64,000 nucleotides of DNA from Ephemerocybe angulata (GCA_013368325.1 JAACJK010000177.1:124001-188000); one strand, 5' to 3'; positions 43,519 to 53,693 are shown, counted from the stretch's first letter. Notes: generated by a model from the sequence alone, not told the origin. A program made the numbers and translations.

Positions 43519-44125
43519 CGCGATGGGATCGTAATAAGCAGCTCAAAAGGAAGAGGAACTAGGAAACATACCTATGGCAAGAAAGAAGCGGCCTGTATGT
43601 CTAGCCGGAACTTGGAAAGAAGCGCGCTAAACGGCGAGTTCGACCCTCGTTCGAAACGGCGACATTAGAACCGACGCTGCGTAGGAACCAGCATGGAAAA
43701 GGAAGAACCTCTCATGTCAGAGCCAACTCTGACATGGAACGGTGTATGTTTCGAGCCACGAACTGGGTAAGAAGAGCGCTAAGAGGGAAGGGTTCGACGA
43801 GAGTTCGAAGCAAGGCGCTTAAACCGCCTCGAACTAGGAAAGAAGCCGGGGACGTGTTTAAACACCGGACCCGCTTCTTTCCGAGCCACGCCGGCCAAAT
43901 TAGCAGGGAAACAGAAGTTGGGCTTGAGCGGTTCTGGCAGAATCACTCGCGCCGGCTAAATGGGACTTGCGAAATTAGGAAAGAAGCAGAAGGCTAAGCG
44001 CCCGAGCGAAACAAGCGCGCGTCGGTAGCCGAGGAAGCGGGAGCAGTTGCTCGGCCGCCGCGCCAAATCAGGCTGGAAATGGAAACCGCGTGCGCTGCAC
44101 ATCTGACTGGGGACAGTCGAGACCT
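43519..44125. other. Segment between antisense promoter and 3' LTR
   Basis: No gene is supported. GAAC.AGGAAAGAAGC-like blocks recur (near 43610, 43830 and 43970), with GTTCGA/TCGAAC pairs between them. A perfect hairpin with 10-bp stem CATGTCAGAG and loop CCAA stands at 43713-43736. The segment may carry control sites of the antisense genes or packaging signals. Confidence 0.5.
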
Positions 44126-44138
44126 AGTTTGGGGGAGA
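44126..44138 (+). other. Polypurine tract
   Basis: AGTTTGGGGGAGA directly precedes the TG of the 3' LTR at 44139, the position from which plus-strand synthesis is primed in LTR elements. Confidence 0.75.
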
Positions 44139-45347
44139 TGATACGACCGTGGACTATTTTCGCGGTTTTACGGTCGTATGTGTAAGGTCGTAGCACCGAC
44201 TCGAGCACTAAGCACTACACTGCTTACATTGGCCTCCAAGATCAGATCCTGGGTTGAGACAAAAGGGAGCACTTCAGACGCCGCTTGAGTAGGGGACACT
44301 GGTGATCACTAGTAAGACGGATTAGTACTGAAACCGCCTCAGGGTGACTGAGCGGTTTGACAAGTCGTGTACGAAAGGTCTTAGAGTCCTGGTGCGAGCG
44401 AAACACTTAGGGCGCCAGCAACAACAACCCCTCCTCGCCACCCAAGGGTACCACACCTGGCGAGTCGGATAGCGAGTCAGGCCGTCTGAATTCTCAAACG
44501 AAGGATCCCCGCTCAATCGAGCAAGGAAAGGCAAGGCGGCGCAGGGATACCAGGCAGCAGGAGCAACGGCACTCGCGGCACTCGGAGTTTTCCGACCGCG
44601 TCGGCAAAACCCGAAACTCGGCATGGGCGGCTTCAGACTTAGACGTTTCACGCGAGGCGGTCTCGTCAGCCCCAGGCTGTCCGACCACACACGGAAAAAG
44701 GATAACAGGAATAACAGGGGTGAGTCCCTCGAAATGCAAGGGAGCTCCACAACGGAGAGTCCAAGCACGAGAGGGATAAGCCCGCGTCACTATAAAAGGA
44801 AAACTGGGTCATCAATAACGGAGCGGCATCCTCGGCATGCTGCGCCGCGTCCAACTTAGCGCGAAACCGCGCAACAACCGACTCAAGCCTCGCAACCTCA
44901 AGACTCAGCACCCTAGAAAATTGAAGGAAAATCGTAGGCGGCGTGACTGTGACCAAGGGGGTCACACTATAAAAGTAAAACCGCGTAGCACTTAGTTTCT
45001 TCAGCTTGTATACTTCAGATTTAATCTCTCTCTCTCTCAATCGTACTTTGTGTCTCTTTCATTACGCCGCGTCGGCTTTTGAGGATTCGTGAAACGGAAA
45101 CTGGAACGCTTTGCTTACTGAGTCGAGACATACTACTTCCTCAGTCCGCTTAGTTAAATAGACTTGCCTATGCCTCTCACGAGCGTAGTCTCTTCTTGGA
45201 GTTGGTTTTGTGTGGTGTGTAACCGTCGAGAATTGTACCCTCCGGCCACGCCGCTCTCTTCCAACGAACTCAGCCTTTGTGTTTGTGTGGTTGGTTTGGT
45301 TGCAAACGATTGTCATCGTTTGTGTCTTTTCTCCGCGCATCGCATCA
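44139..45347 (+). repeat. 3' LTR, 1,209 bp
   Basis: Matches the 5' LTR; it is 2 bp longer because of one extra TC in a TC run. It is followed by ACGC, the target duplication. Confidence 0.92.
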
Positions 45348-45706
45348 ACGCACAGGAGTCAGGATGCTGGGTATGGGTTGATTCACCCGCTGCCTCTACG
45401 CCATCATCCTCGTTACCAACTTAACATCTGTAGTTCGAAACAAGTGCAAATGCGGCTTGGGGGCACTTCCGTACATTTGTGAAGGTGTGCCTCAGATGGG
45501 GTCAGCGGGGGTTGATGTATTCCTGCACGCTTCAGTGCCCTTCGCTCGAGTCAGTTTGTGGCGGCGATCGAGAAGGCGGGGGACTCGGAATGGTTCGTTC
45601 AATGTGGTTATGGCGTCTTGTTCGTGTTCGCTCGTAGCGTCTGTCAACCATCCTCGTTACATGCCAAGTGGAAGTGGTGCTCTCCACGTCTATTCGCCCT
45701 TGTCGT

Positions 45707-45882
45707 TGGATTAGCGCGTCGCGCCGCGGCGCGCCATCCAGACGCCCCTGTCGGAGGCTGACTAAGCATTAGTCAGCCTCCCTGCGATGCTTTTCCGTCG
45801 TTTCCTCCTGTTGTAGACCATCTCATACATCGCTGCGTTCACGATCTCGCGGGGCTCAGCATCTCGGAGTCGCCCCACTCCA
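45707..45882 (+). repeat. Left LTR of the gag-only element
   Basis: 176 bp with TG...CA ends. It contains GGAGGCTGACTAAGCATTAGTCAGCCTCC-type symmetry: GGAGGCTGACTAA and TTAGTCAGCCTCC form a perfect 13-bp stem around GCA. Confidence 0.92.
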
Positions 45883-46024
45883 TTTTGGTGACAACAGTGG
45901 CTTCCCACTCGACGCACCTCAGGACGAAGCAGCCCAACAGCACGAGTTGTTCCGAGTTCGCCAGGTTCCGCACGCCGAACTTGGTTTCACCTTGCAGCAT
46001 CGAAGGATCCCTACGATCACCCAG

Positions 46025-46128
46025 TCGAAGAAGCTCATCGAGTCGAAGTCGAAGAAGCTCATCGAGTCGAAGTCGAAGAAGCTCATCGAGTCGAAGTCGA
46101 AGAAGCTCATCGAGTCGAAGTCGAAAAG
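46025..46128 (+). repeat. 24-bp tandem repeat in the gag leader
   Basis: Four exact copies of a 24-bp unit (TCGAAGAAGCTCATCG plus AGTCGAAG), then a partial copy, directly upstream of the gag ATG at 46165. The unit is a multiple of three and open in several frames, but it precedes the most likely start codon. Confidence 0.9.
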
Positions 46129-46164
46129 TAGTTGGTTTTGGAAGGATAGACGAAGAAGCGAAGG

Positions 46165-47232
46165 ATGGAGCTAGCAGTGCCTTTTTTCACCGGGTCGGAC
46201 TACGACGTCCACCCACACGATTTTCTACGGCTCTTTCGCCGTGTCGAGAAGACCGACGACGCCCGGATCAGCCAGTTCGTCAATTATCTTCAGGCAGGTA
46301 GCGTTGCGGACGAGTGGTGGGACGAGCTGGAGGCTAGCGTAAAGGTGGCGTGGAGTTTTGTGGAGGTGGAGTTTGTGAAACGTTGGCCAAAGGTCCCGGT
46401 GGCGAGGAAGTCGAGGCAGCGGTGTTTGGACGAGATGTTGGCAACAACGCTGCCATACGCGAAGCTGGGGAGGACTGAGAGGTATGCCGGCCGTGTGGTC
46501 TACTCACATGTTGGCTGGGCGAGTCGGATGATGGAATTGGCGAGGGGCGCAGGGATTATGGACTCGGGCGCCTATCTCGGTAACGTTATTCGCAGCCTCC
46601 CATGGCCGGTGCGTCAGCTCGTGCGGCGGAAGTACGAGACGTGGGGAGCGTTCCTCGATGGCGTATGTGCGCTGGAGGTGGAAGTGTTGGAGGATTGGAT
46701 GGAGGTTGGAAAACGGAGGGGCAGGGTGCCGGTCGCTGGCGAGCATCTATCCGCGCAGACTCGCGACAGGTCGCTGCCAGCTACGGCGTTGCATACACGC
46801 GCTCAAGGTTCGCGCAGGCGGTCGCCCGTGGCCCTACAAGAAGAAGATTGCTCGCCGACGCCCGCTCCAGTATTCAGTGAGGCTTCAGAGACGACTCGGC
46901 ACTGGGTTCCTGAGTCGCTCCCCGGGATTCCGAACAACGGGGATGAAAACGTTGCGGCAGTGCGAAGTTCAGAAGGGGACTGTCAGCCTGGGGTTGTTTC
47001 AGCTCAGCTGCCAGCAGGAGGTGATGGAGTGCAGGGTGATTCTGGTTTCGAGATGCCGGGAGCATGGAGGGATGGCGACGGTCGGTGCGGGAAGCTCATG
47101 GACAGGGTGGTGACATGCACGCAGGCTGTTGTTGCTCACTCCGAGGGTTGGGTCGGTGGTTGGAGGTGGAGAGCAGTCGGAGGTTGTGCTTCTCACTCCC
47201 TAGGTCGCTTTGACTTTAGGGATGGGGGATAG
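46165..47232 (+). CDS. gag-like protein of the gag-only element, 355 aa
   Basis: The first 200 residues have the retrotransposon gag (capsid) pattern: PFFTGSDYD, then DFLRLFRRV, then FVNYLQAGSVADEWWDEL, then a W-x-x-V/F-E-x-x-F-x-x-R-W-P segment. The rest is low in order, rich in Gly, Ser and Trp, and has no zinc knuckle. It is probably the shell protein that packages the element RNA. It shares no obvious similarity with the gag of the neighbouring 14.5-kb element, so its helper is probably another family. The frame is intact. Confidence 0.75.
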   Translation: MELAVPFFTGSDYDVHPHDFLRLFRRVEKTDDARISQFVNYLQAGSVADEWWDELEASVKVAWSFVEVEFVKRWPKVPVARKSRQRCLDEMLATTLPYAKLGRTERYAGRVVYSHVGWASRMMELARGAGIMDSGAYLGNVIRSLPWPVRQLVRRKYETWGAFLDGVCALEVEVLEDWMEVGKRRGRVPVAGEHLSAQTRDRSLPATALHTRAQGSRRRSPVALQEEDCSPTPAPVFSEASETTRHWVPESLPGIPNNGDENVAAVRSSEGDCQPGVVSAQLPAGGDGVQGDSGFEMPGAWRDGDGRCGKLMDRVVTCTQAVVAHSEGWVGGWRWRAVGGCASHSLGRFDFRDGG

Positions 47233-47268
47233 GCGCGTCGGGACGACGCTTTGTTTTGGGGGGCCACA

Positions 47269-47444
47269 TGGATTAGCGCGTCGCGCCGCGGCGCGCCATC
47301 CAGACGCCCCTGTCGGAGGCTGACTAAGCATTAGTCAGCCTCCCTGCGATGCTTTTCCGTCATTTCCTCCTGTTGTAGACCATCTCATACATCGCTGCGT
47401 TCACGATCTCGCGGGGCTCAGCATCTCGGAGTCGCCCCACTCCA
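47269..47444 (+). repeat. Right LTR of the gag-only element
   Basis: Same 176 bp as 45707-45882 with one G/A difference. Confidence 0.92.
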
Positions 47445-47924
47445 TCGTTCCTCGGAGTATTCGTGTTGCATTTTTCTCGACCCCGCCTCGGTCTCTGCGC
47501 TGACTATATGCACCTATCACTAACTATTGCTGACCATCTATACTTACCTGGTGTAAGGGAACACTTGGTCTTCCTGCCTTCCACGCTATACTAACAGACA
47601 AGCGTACAAAGGATATCCCGCTCATTTTGGAGACGGTGTCGTTTGAGAGACCCGTGGAGGTGGGGGGTGTGACGTGTCGAGATTGTGGTTTTGAATGCGC
47701 TGTCAGAGTTGGGTCGGTCAGTTGACTCGGCTGCGGATACTGGGGACGTAGGAGTGGGGATGGGAGAGAGAATGGAGGTGTTGGGTGGGCGGGTGAGGGA
47801 GGTCGTTGGACGGATATCTGAGGAGGTGGAAAAGGCGAAGAGGGCGAAGGGCCCGAAGGCGAAGGGTGTGAAGAGGAGGAGGAAGAGCGAGGAAGACGAG
47901 GATTATGAGCAAGAGGAAGATTAG

Positions 47925-48910
47925 GAATGGGATTGGGGAGGTGGGGATGGAGTTCAAGTCAGAGTGGACCCTCAGTTCGAAGTTGGAGGACCGTCGTCGA
48001 ACAACACTCGGATTGTGCTTGAGCCGGCGGTCCCAGCATATGTCTCACCTGAAACAGGAAGTAAGTGTACCTCCCTGCGTACGAACCGTGGGTGGGAGGT
48101 TGTTGAACATGGAACTTGCAGGTAGTAGGTATGTAAGCGCATTGAGGGGTCGCGAGTCGAGTCTATGGCACAACGCGGTTCTCGGAAGGGACAGACTGAG
48201 AGACCAGCAGGAAGAGAACTCACTGACTTATGTTCGGTGGACTATCCGTCGGTTCAATAGTGTACATGTGCTCCACGTACCTTCTAACAAGGGGATCTTT
48301 CATCCAGTAAGTTGATCACATATGGACGAATTGACTCCGTTCCCCCAAACCATGGGTAGTCTCACCGTCGCCTTCACCTTCACCATTGCATCATGTGCAA
48401 CTGGGAGGGGCGTATTCGTTGTGCATGCAGTTTCTCTGACGTTCAAAGAAAGAGATGGCTCAGCCGTTTGAATGATATTCAGGACGACCACACTTGATTG
48501 AGAGACACTATGTGCCAAGCCTGGTTTGGCGTTGGCAGCAACGCGGCGTTGCTGTCAGTTGGGATGCACAAGGGCAGTCACATGGTGGTACGCGTCGTAA
48601 TACATCGTTTTGAGCATGCTTGAAGCACATTTAAGGGGTACAACAATACCTCTCGGTGCGAGGACTACACGGTCAGTTCTGTGCGGGTGGAACGTCACCG
48701 ACGATCACTCAATAGCCCTTTTCTAAGCTAGCATCGAGGTTTTGGGGCCGCAGCCGCTTTATTGGATGTCAGCGTCGCGTCACAATTGTGCCACCCTGTA
48801 TGAGCGGAGGCCAATGTGTGTGAAACCATTGAATCCACTCGCAAAGCAGGTCGTGCAGTATATGGCTGTATACTTCTCATCTGGGTCGTCGTTCGATAAT
48901 TACATGACAA
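47925..48910. other. Stretch after apn1 without a supported gene
   Basis: Frames are short and lack recognisable features. Candidate donor and acceptor signals (GTAAGTGT near 48060, GCAG near 48118) exist, but I could not build a convincing protein. Part may be the apn1 3' untranslated region. Confidence 0.4.
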
Positions 48911-48912
48911 TA

Positions 48913-49294
48913 GGGGAATTCAAAGTAAACGCAACAGCTGTTTCGAAACAACGATTTCGTTTCAATTCCTAATCTCCGGGGAAATCCGAGAAATCACCAG
49001 GTCCCATCAAATCTAGAGATTATGCCGCTTGCTCGCCGAACATACCTGAAAGGCGTTTTAAGAGTATATACCATTCTTCTAGGCCTAAAATTTCGTATTG
49101 CAGCTCCTGTAGTGTTATATTAGCTATATCCTGCCCTCTCGTAGCTCACAAGCTTGTGTGCATGCTTAATGGTTATCTTCGTCTTATCTCGGAGCGTCGG
49201 AGTTGAACACGGCTGAGCCACACAGCCCCCCTTGGCGAAAACCAAAACGAAATCGTTGTTTCGAAACAGCTGTTGCGTTTACTTTGAATTCCCC
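48913..49294. mobile_element. MITE, 382 bp, perfect 50-bp TIRs
   Basis: The first 50 bp (48913-48962, starting GGGGAATTCAAAG) are the exact reverse complement of the last 50 bp (49245-49294). TA flanks both ends (48911-48912 and 49295-49296), as for Tc1/mariner-type elements, which duplicate TA. The inside has no coding frame, so it is non-autonomous. Identical long TIRs suggest recent movement. Confidence 0.9.
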
Positions 49295-49296
49295 TA

Positions 49297-52200
49297 ATAC
49301 GAATGGGGTGATGATTTCCTGATTCATTCTTTGGACACTATCCGCCACTTCCTCGTGTTGAATGTGCACCACAAACCGCTTTTGAAGAAACTCATAGGAG
49401 TTCTGTTACCGAGGCATGTGTATTCCATATCCGTAATCCAAGAGATGTGGATATATTAGACAGCCACCGGTGGCTCCTAATTCCAATTTACGGTAACTAA
49501 AAATGATATTGTGATGTCCACAAGTCGCTCGCTAAGCTGTAATATGTCTATTCGCTGGCCGTTCGTTCTGGATACGACGAGTTCTCCGCTAGTCTGCAAC
49601 GCATATATCTACATGTGTACCTTTGACATTGAAACTAGGAGCGAATGAATACTCGTTGAACTGCAAAAAACAAAGAGGTATCGGACATCTTTCTGTGATT
49701 ACTTCGTCATACATGTCTCTAGAAACGACTCACTTCTCCATCATGACTCTGTTCCTCGTGGTTATCATTGGCCCAGCCAATGTGAGTGCGCTCGATGCGC
49801 TTGATATGCTCATCGTCGCTTCGCCTTACCCTATTTCTCAGAAGAAAATGTGTTGTGGCAAGATGTTCCGCGACCTCAACAACCCAGCGCCCGGAGATAC
49901 TATTTGACGACTGCAAGCTCACCAGTACGTACCTCTTCCCCTCTCTTGATGTGATTATCTCTTCGAAAACCCACCCGGGAGAATCATTTTTTGCCTCGTG
50001 CAAACGCATGACGCTTGCATGACGCGTCACTTCAGGTACGAAGCCCGAGTACTTCAAGAATCATAACCACGGGCATCAGTACTTGGATAAGGAGGCTGGT
50101 GCAAAAAGCGATATTGCAGAAATTGGGGTGTAATTCGATTCACTTCTACGCACACAGTCGAGTTATTCCAAAATGAAACCCACCATGAGTCGTCATCCCC
50201 CACTGCTGTGCGTTACGCTCTGACATTTGTCGAGTAAGTCGACTCATTCACTTTACCTAATACCAGCGTGCTCAGGGAGTGAATATCTTCCCTCAGGCAC
50301 CTGCAGATCCACCTCGCTCGCACTCTGCGACCACGTTCAGCGCGCCAGCATCCCGCCACAACCAGAACCTCAAGGGCTCACTGTCCAACATTGACACACT
50401 GCGAAGACACGCACTCGCAATCATCAACATCATTCTGGTCCGTCTCCTCATGCGCCCCGCTTACCTACTTGAGGGTGAGTATCATCTCCACTTATGTCTC
50501 TCATCATCCACATATTCTCTTTTCATCATAGGTACAGCTCATCATCTCGGAAAATAGCTAGATGTGATGCCGAGTGTTCAGCTCAAGGGTGAGTTTTGCA
50601 GCGTGACTTTCCTTACCTTCGTACGCTAGACTATCAAATTCTGGGTATCACGCCTGCACTTCGAGATAAGACGGGTTAATACTACCTATGGCGGGTATCT
50701 AGTAGTTTAACGCGCAAATCACTTAGGCTGTATACACTGGAGTGTGAGTATCGAAACATGGGGAATGTGGACTTACCCATTGCAAAGATTGAAATACGAC
50801 GGCCCAAGAGTGCGAAGGTGAGCTGATACCAGCATTCGTCAGCAAATTATTGAGTGACACTAGCCCAGTTGAAATCGTGCCGGCCAGGCCCTGCATCTTT
50901 ATCCACAACCACGTCGCACCAGCCGCCCACCTTCGAGTTACGGCCCCACATCATGGTGAGCCCTTATTGGCATCGTGTTCCATCACCATAAGGATTATTC
51001 TGCCTGTAGTATTGCCAGCCGTTGCCTCGCCCAGATTCAAGAGTCTCCTTCTAGTAAGTGTCAGGTGGACTATGGATATGCGGCCTCGAATGTCGGTCAA
51101 CCACTTTTCCTGACTGGGAGATGAGATGTTTATGGCACGAATAGATGGACAGTATTATTTGGAAAATTGACATGTGTTATTTTGCTACACGTTCAAAAAT
51201 GATACATGTTTTATTTGAAATAGGTAAGAGATAGAAAAACGAGTCCAAGGTCAAATTGGAATGTGGGACATGGCAAACCGACTCCTGCGGAATTGATACA
51301 GGGCAAATATATAATTGGTACATACCTAAATACCTTGGTGCATGCAGGCTATCGGTACTCCGACAGCCGTACATGTGAGGACTCTGCGTCGCTCACAGCT
51401 CGCTCAAGCCTTCCGCCTCCCGCCGCCCGCTGCCCGCCCGACTGGCTCGATTACATTGAGTCAATACAAGGCTGCACTTGTTGATCGATAATCACCTACT
51501 ACTACAATCACCCTGACAGTTCCGCTTTAATGTCACTTTCTCTGTGATACGCACTGGCCATCCCCCATGCGCGGTCGTCCAAGCCAAAGTCCACGTCTGC
51601 CCAAACAACCCGAGCTTCTGCAATGTAGTCGTCCTCATTAATGATGATATTTGCATTATACATTAATGCCATCATCCAGGCTAGCAAATGTGTCAGAGGG
51701 CAGGGCAGTTGGTATTCACCCAGCGCAGCTCCTTCCCCTAAGCTTTATTACCTGGTTTAATTGTCAAATATCCCGGCCGGCGGCGCTGATAGCGATTTGA
51801 CTGAGCTTGTAAATTTCCAGAGGAGTCTTGAAATGCTCGATTGGAAGTTGATTGGAAGGGGGTGGTTGTTCCAAGCTGCTTCGTTTTTCGTTAAGAGTGA
51901 CCTCTAGATACACTAGTGGTAGATGAAGTAGAGAACGACGAGGTAAATCATGCTGTCGGCCCGGTTGGCGGTCGAGGATCAAAAAGGTGACGCGGTCCAG
52001 GCACTGTGGCAGCATGGCAGCGCCCAAGTCCCCATTAATTTCAATTTTATAACTTGTACTAGATTCTGATATCTGTAAGTCCCACTTCGAGTGTCAATGC
52101 TGTAGGTGTACTAATTTATTTTTAGAGCATGTACGACTTTAAAGTGTAGGGAGTATCAATTTGTGTCATTAGTGGGGCGTGAGTACACATGCAGTCCTTC

Positions 52201-52969
52201 CCCTTGACGGCATACAGAGCTTCGATGGGGAGAAGGTGAGTCAATATAATGAGAGGCACGGATATCGGCGTCATACTCAGCCTCAGAGCGGCGCCAATGA
52301 AACGGCCCCGACAACGGCGTCGACAACTCGGACAGCGACTGGAGTCTGCGTAAGGCCGTGATGCCGTCGGACGATGGACGGGTAAGGCTTTGGCGGCGGG
52401 GGATGCTGGCACGCTGGAGGTGGTCAGGAAGAGCGAGCGAGGTGAATACGTTGTGATGTGGGAGTCTGAATGGGATGCTCACGGCCTGTGGCCGATGTAC
52501 TGAGCGAGATATACGATGCCGGTAGTGAGCAATGGATGAATGAAGGTGAGCAGGCGAGCGACTTACCCGAGGCGATGCTAACCGTGGCATGAGGTGTCGA
52601 CAGCTGTCGAAGCCAATGGCATAGTGAAAGAGGGACACGCTGAGCAAGGAGTGCGACATAACAGGTATCGTCATTGTCGTCCATCGACAGCACCATACAA
52701 CGAGGGAGAGAGAGGGATAAGAGAGGGGGAAGGAGAAGAAAGGAACGTCACGCATTATGGTGGACGTTCGGCCATGCACCGAGTTTGGAGGGTCTCCGGT
52801 GTCAGGAGCAAGCAATACATAGATTATGTACTAAGTGAGACTAGGCAGATACAGAATCGGTACGTATGAGGCCGCCCCCGGCCATTGACAGTCGGTACGC
52901 ATCAGGGGTCGGGTGGTAGCTGCATGTTCATTGGAAGTTGAATATTCGGAAGTCCACACGAGGCGTAAG
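49297..52969. other. Gene-poor stretch, tentative small exons
   Basis: Nothing is firmly supported. A coding-like piece at 50297-50474 (basic, with NIDTLRRHALAIINIILVRLL) ends at a good donor (GTGAGT), with ATCATAG before GTACAGC at 50532, giving a short C-terminus. Another piece at 49743-49907 begins with a hydrophobic MTLFLVVIIGPAN and also has GTGAGT...TTCTCAG inside. A serine-, arginine- and proline-rich reverse frame of 219 codons at 52156-52815 has no recognisable domain. An AT-rich segment covers 51120-51330. Confidence 0.35.
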
Positions 52970-53693
52970 CTAGGCACGACACGAGTGCACATGTTTAGCC
53001 AGCTATTAATGTAGCACTTTAGTTCACACTCGCTGAGTCAGAAATTTTGTAGACGTACATCTCTATCGAAATACTGTTTACACTTACTGCACGTCCCTCG
53101 GTTGTGGCTCTGCCTATTGTGAGATGCCAACTAGGACACCGCATCCTTGTCAGAACCCCCTATCCTGGGCCTCACTGGTAGTTGCATGCATGTTTACTCA
53201 CCATGTTTGCCGAACCGGACGACATCTTGCACCCTGGGTAATCGCAATCAAAGTGTTGAGAGAGTGGGAGACCCCTACGTTCCAGCTCGTCCACGAGCTC
53301 GCGCATACTGAGCTCGGAGAGGAGGTCGCGGGCTGTGTATTTATCAGGCTCCAAACCAGCCTCTCTCTGCGAGAGACAACCGTAATCTGAGGGTGAGGAG
53401 GAGAGGACAAATAGATGACAAATTTGATGAAGGTGATGGAACAAACAAATCTTGCGGAAGTCTCTCGCGTGGTTTGGAGCCTGTGTATTCATGCGGCAAG
53501 GTGTCTACATTGTGAAGTTCCCTGGCGTACACTTCATTCTGCTGCAGTGCGAAGTGGAGGAAGGGGTGAGTTAATATAAGCCATATGTGGCTGCAAGCAT
53601 CGCTTCCCGTACCTCATCATAGCTGTACGCATTTGCATACGTAGACAAGTAGATGGCCACCGAGAGTGTAGTAGGGAAGGTAGACATCCGCAT
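52970..53693 (-). pseudogene. Secreted C2H2 zinc-finger gene, copy B, broken by a MITE
   Basis: Exons 53693-53613, 53541-53202, 53130-53059 and 53002-52970 reproduce the exon plan of copy A (59169-59744); exons 1, 3 and 4 have identical lengths (81, 72 and 33 nt) and intron 2 is also 71 nt in both. Exon 1 encodes a signal peptide (MRMSTFPTTLSVAI...YANA). The rest has ARDLLSELSMRELVDELERRG, a first finger C-x4-C-x12-H-x4-H and a second, C-x2-C-x10-H-x3-C. A 139-bp element plus a 9-bp duplication sits in exon 2 and shifts the frame. Unless the insert is spliced out, the copy is inactive. Confidence 0.75.
53345..53483. mobile_element. 139-bp MITE inside copy B exon 2
   Basis: The ends are CAGGCTCCAAACCA and its exact reverse complement (14 bp). 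The flanking 9 bp are TGTATTTAT (53336-53344) and TGTATTCAT (53484-53492), a 9-bp duplication with one mismatch. A 9-bp duplication is typical of Mutator-like elements. The inside is non-coding. Confidence 0.85.

Larger units (their letters stand above)
30865..45347 (+). mobile_element. 14.5-kb LTR retrotransposon with two antisense genes
   Basis: The element has two long terminal repeats (30865-32071 and 44139-45347), each starting TGATACG and ending CATCA, flanked by the 4-bp duplication ACGC (30861-30864 and 45348-45351). Forward frames encode gag, a protease-like protein and pol with RT, RNase H and integrase, the gypsy order. Between pol and the 3' LTR lie 5.2 kb with two spliced genes on the other strand. 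By eye the LTRs differ by about eleven substitutions, nearly all transitions, and one 2-bp indel in about 1.2 kb, so the insertion is fairly young. It lies in an intron of apn1, in the same direction. Confidence 0.9.
45707..47444 (+). mobile_element. Gag-only LTR element (TR-GAG-like), 1.74 kb
   Basis: Two direct repeats of exactly 176 bp (45707-45882 and 47269-47444) start TGGATTAGCG and end CACTCCA. I found one difference between them. They are flanked by TCGT (45703-45706 and 47445-47448), a 4-bp target duplication. TGGTGACAACAG follows the left repeat as primer-site candidate, and TTTTGGGGGGCCACA precedes the right repeat as polypurine tract. The inside encodes only a gag-like protein. 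It must rely on enzymes of another element. It lies in the same apn1 intron as the 14.5-kb element. Confidence 0.9.
28183..47924 (+). pseudogene. apn1: apn1-type AP endonuclease (endonuclease IV family), disrupted
   Basis: Eight exons are visible: 28183-28311, about 28462-28580, 28670-28739, about 28985-29011, 29096-29210, 29610-29765, 30242-30339 and 47558-47924. The product matches endonuclease IV: WKVGAHVSAAGG, LPHGNYLINLGNP, YNFHPGST, VLENM/AGAGN, VGVCVDTCHA, GMHLNDSK, DLHENIG, IPLILET, then a basic and acidic tail (GVKRRRK). The family cleaves abasic sites in DNA repair using three Zn ions. Damage: the ANAFALFLKS block of exon 2 is mostly lost; the frame changes near 28540, 29715, 30312, 47566 and 47675. 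The last intron, 30340-47557, is 17.2 kb and contains two LTR elements. Either a decayed copy or a gene in a poorly assembled region. Confidence 0.7.

Noticed and set aside
52156..52815. 219-codon reverse frame
   Set aside because: Rich in Arg, Ser and Pro, with no domain, no splice support and no promoter signal; listed only within the stretch description.
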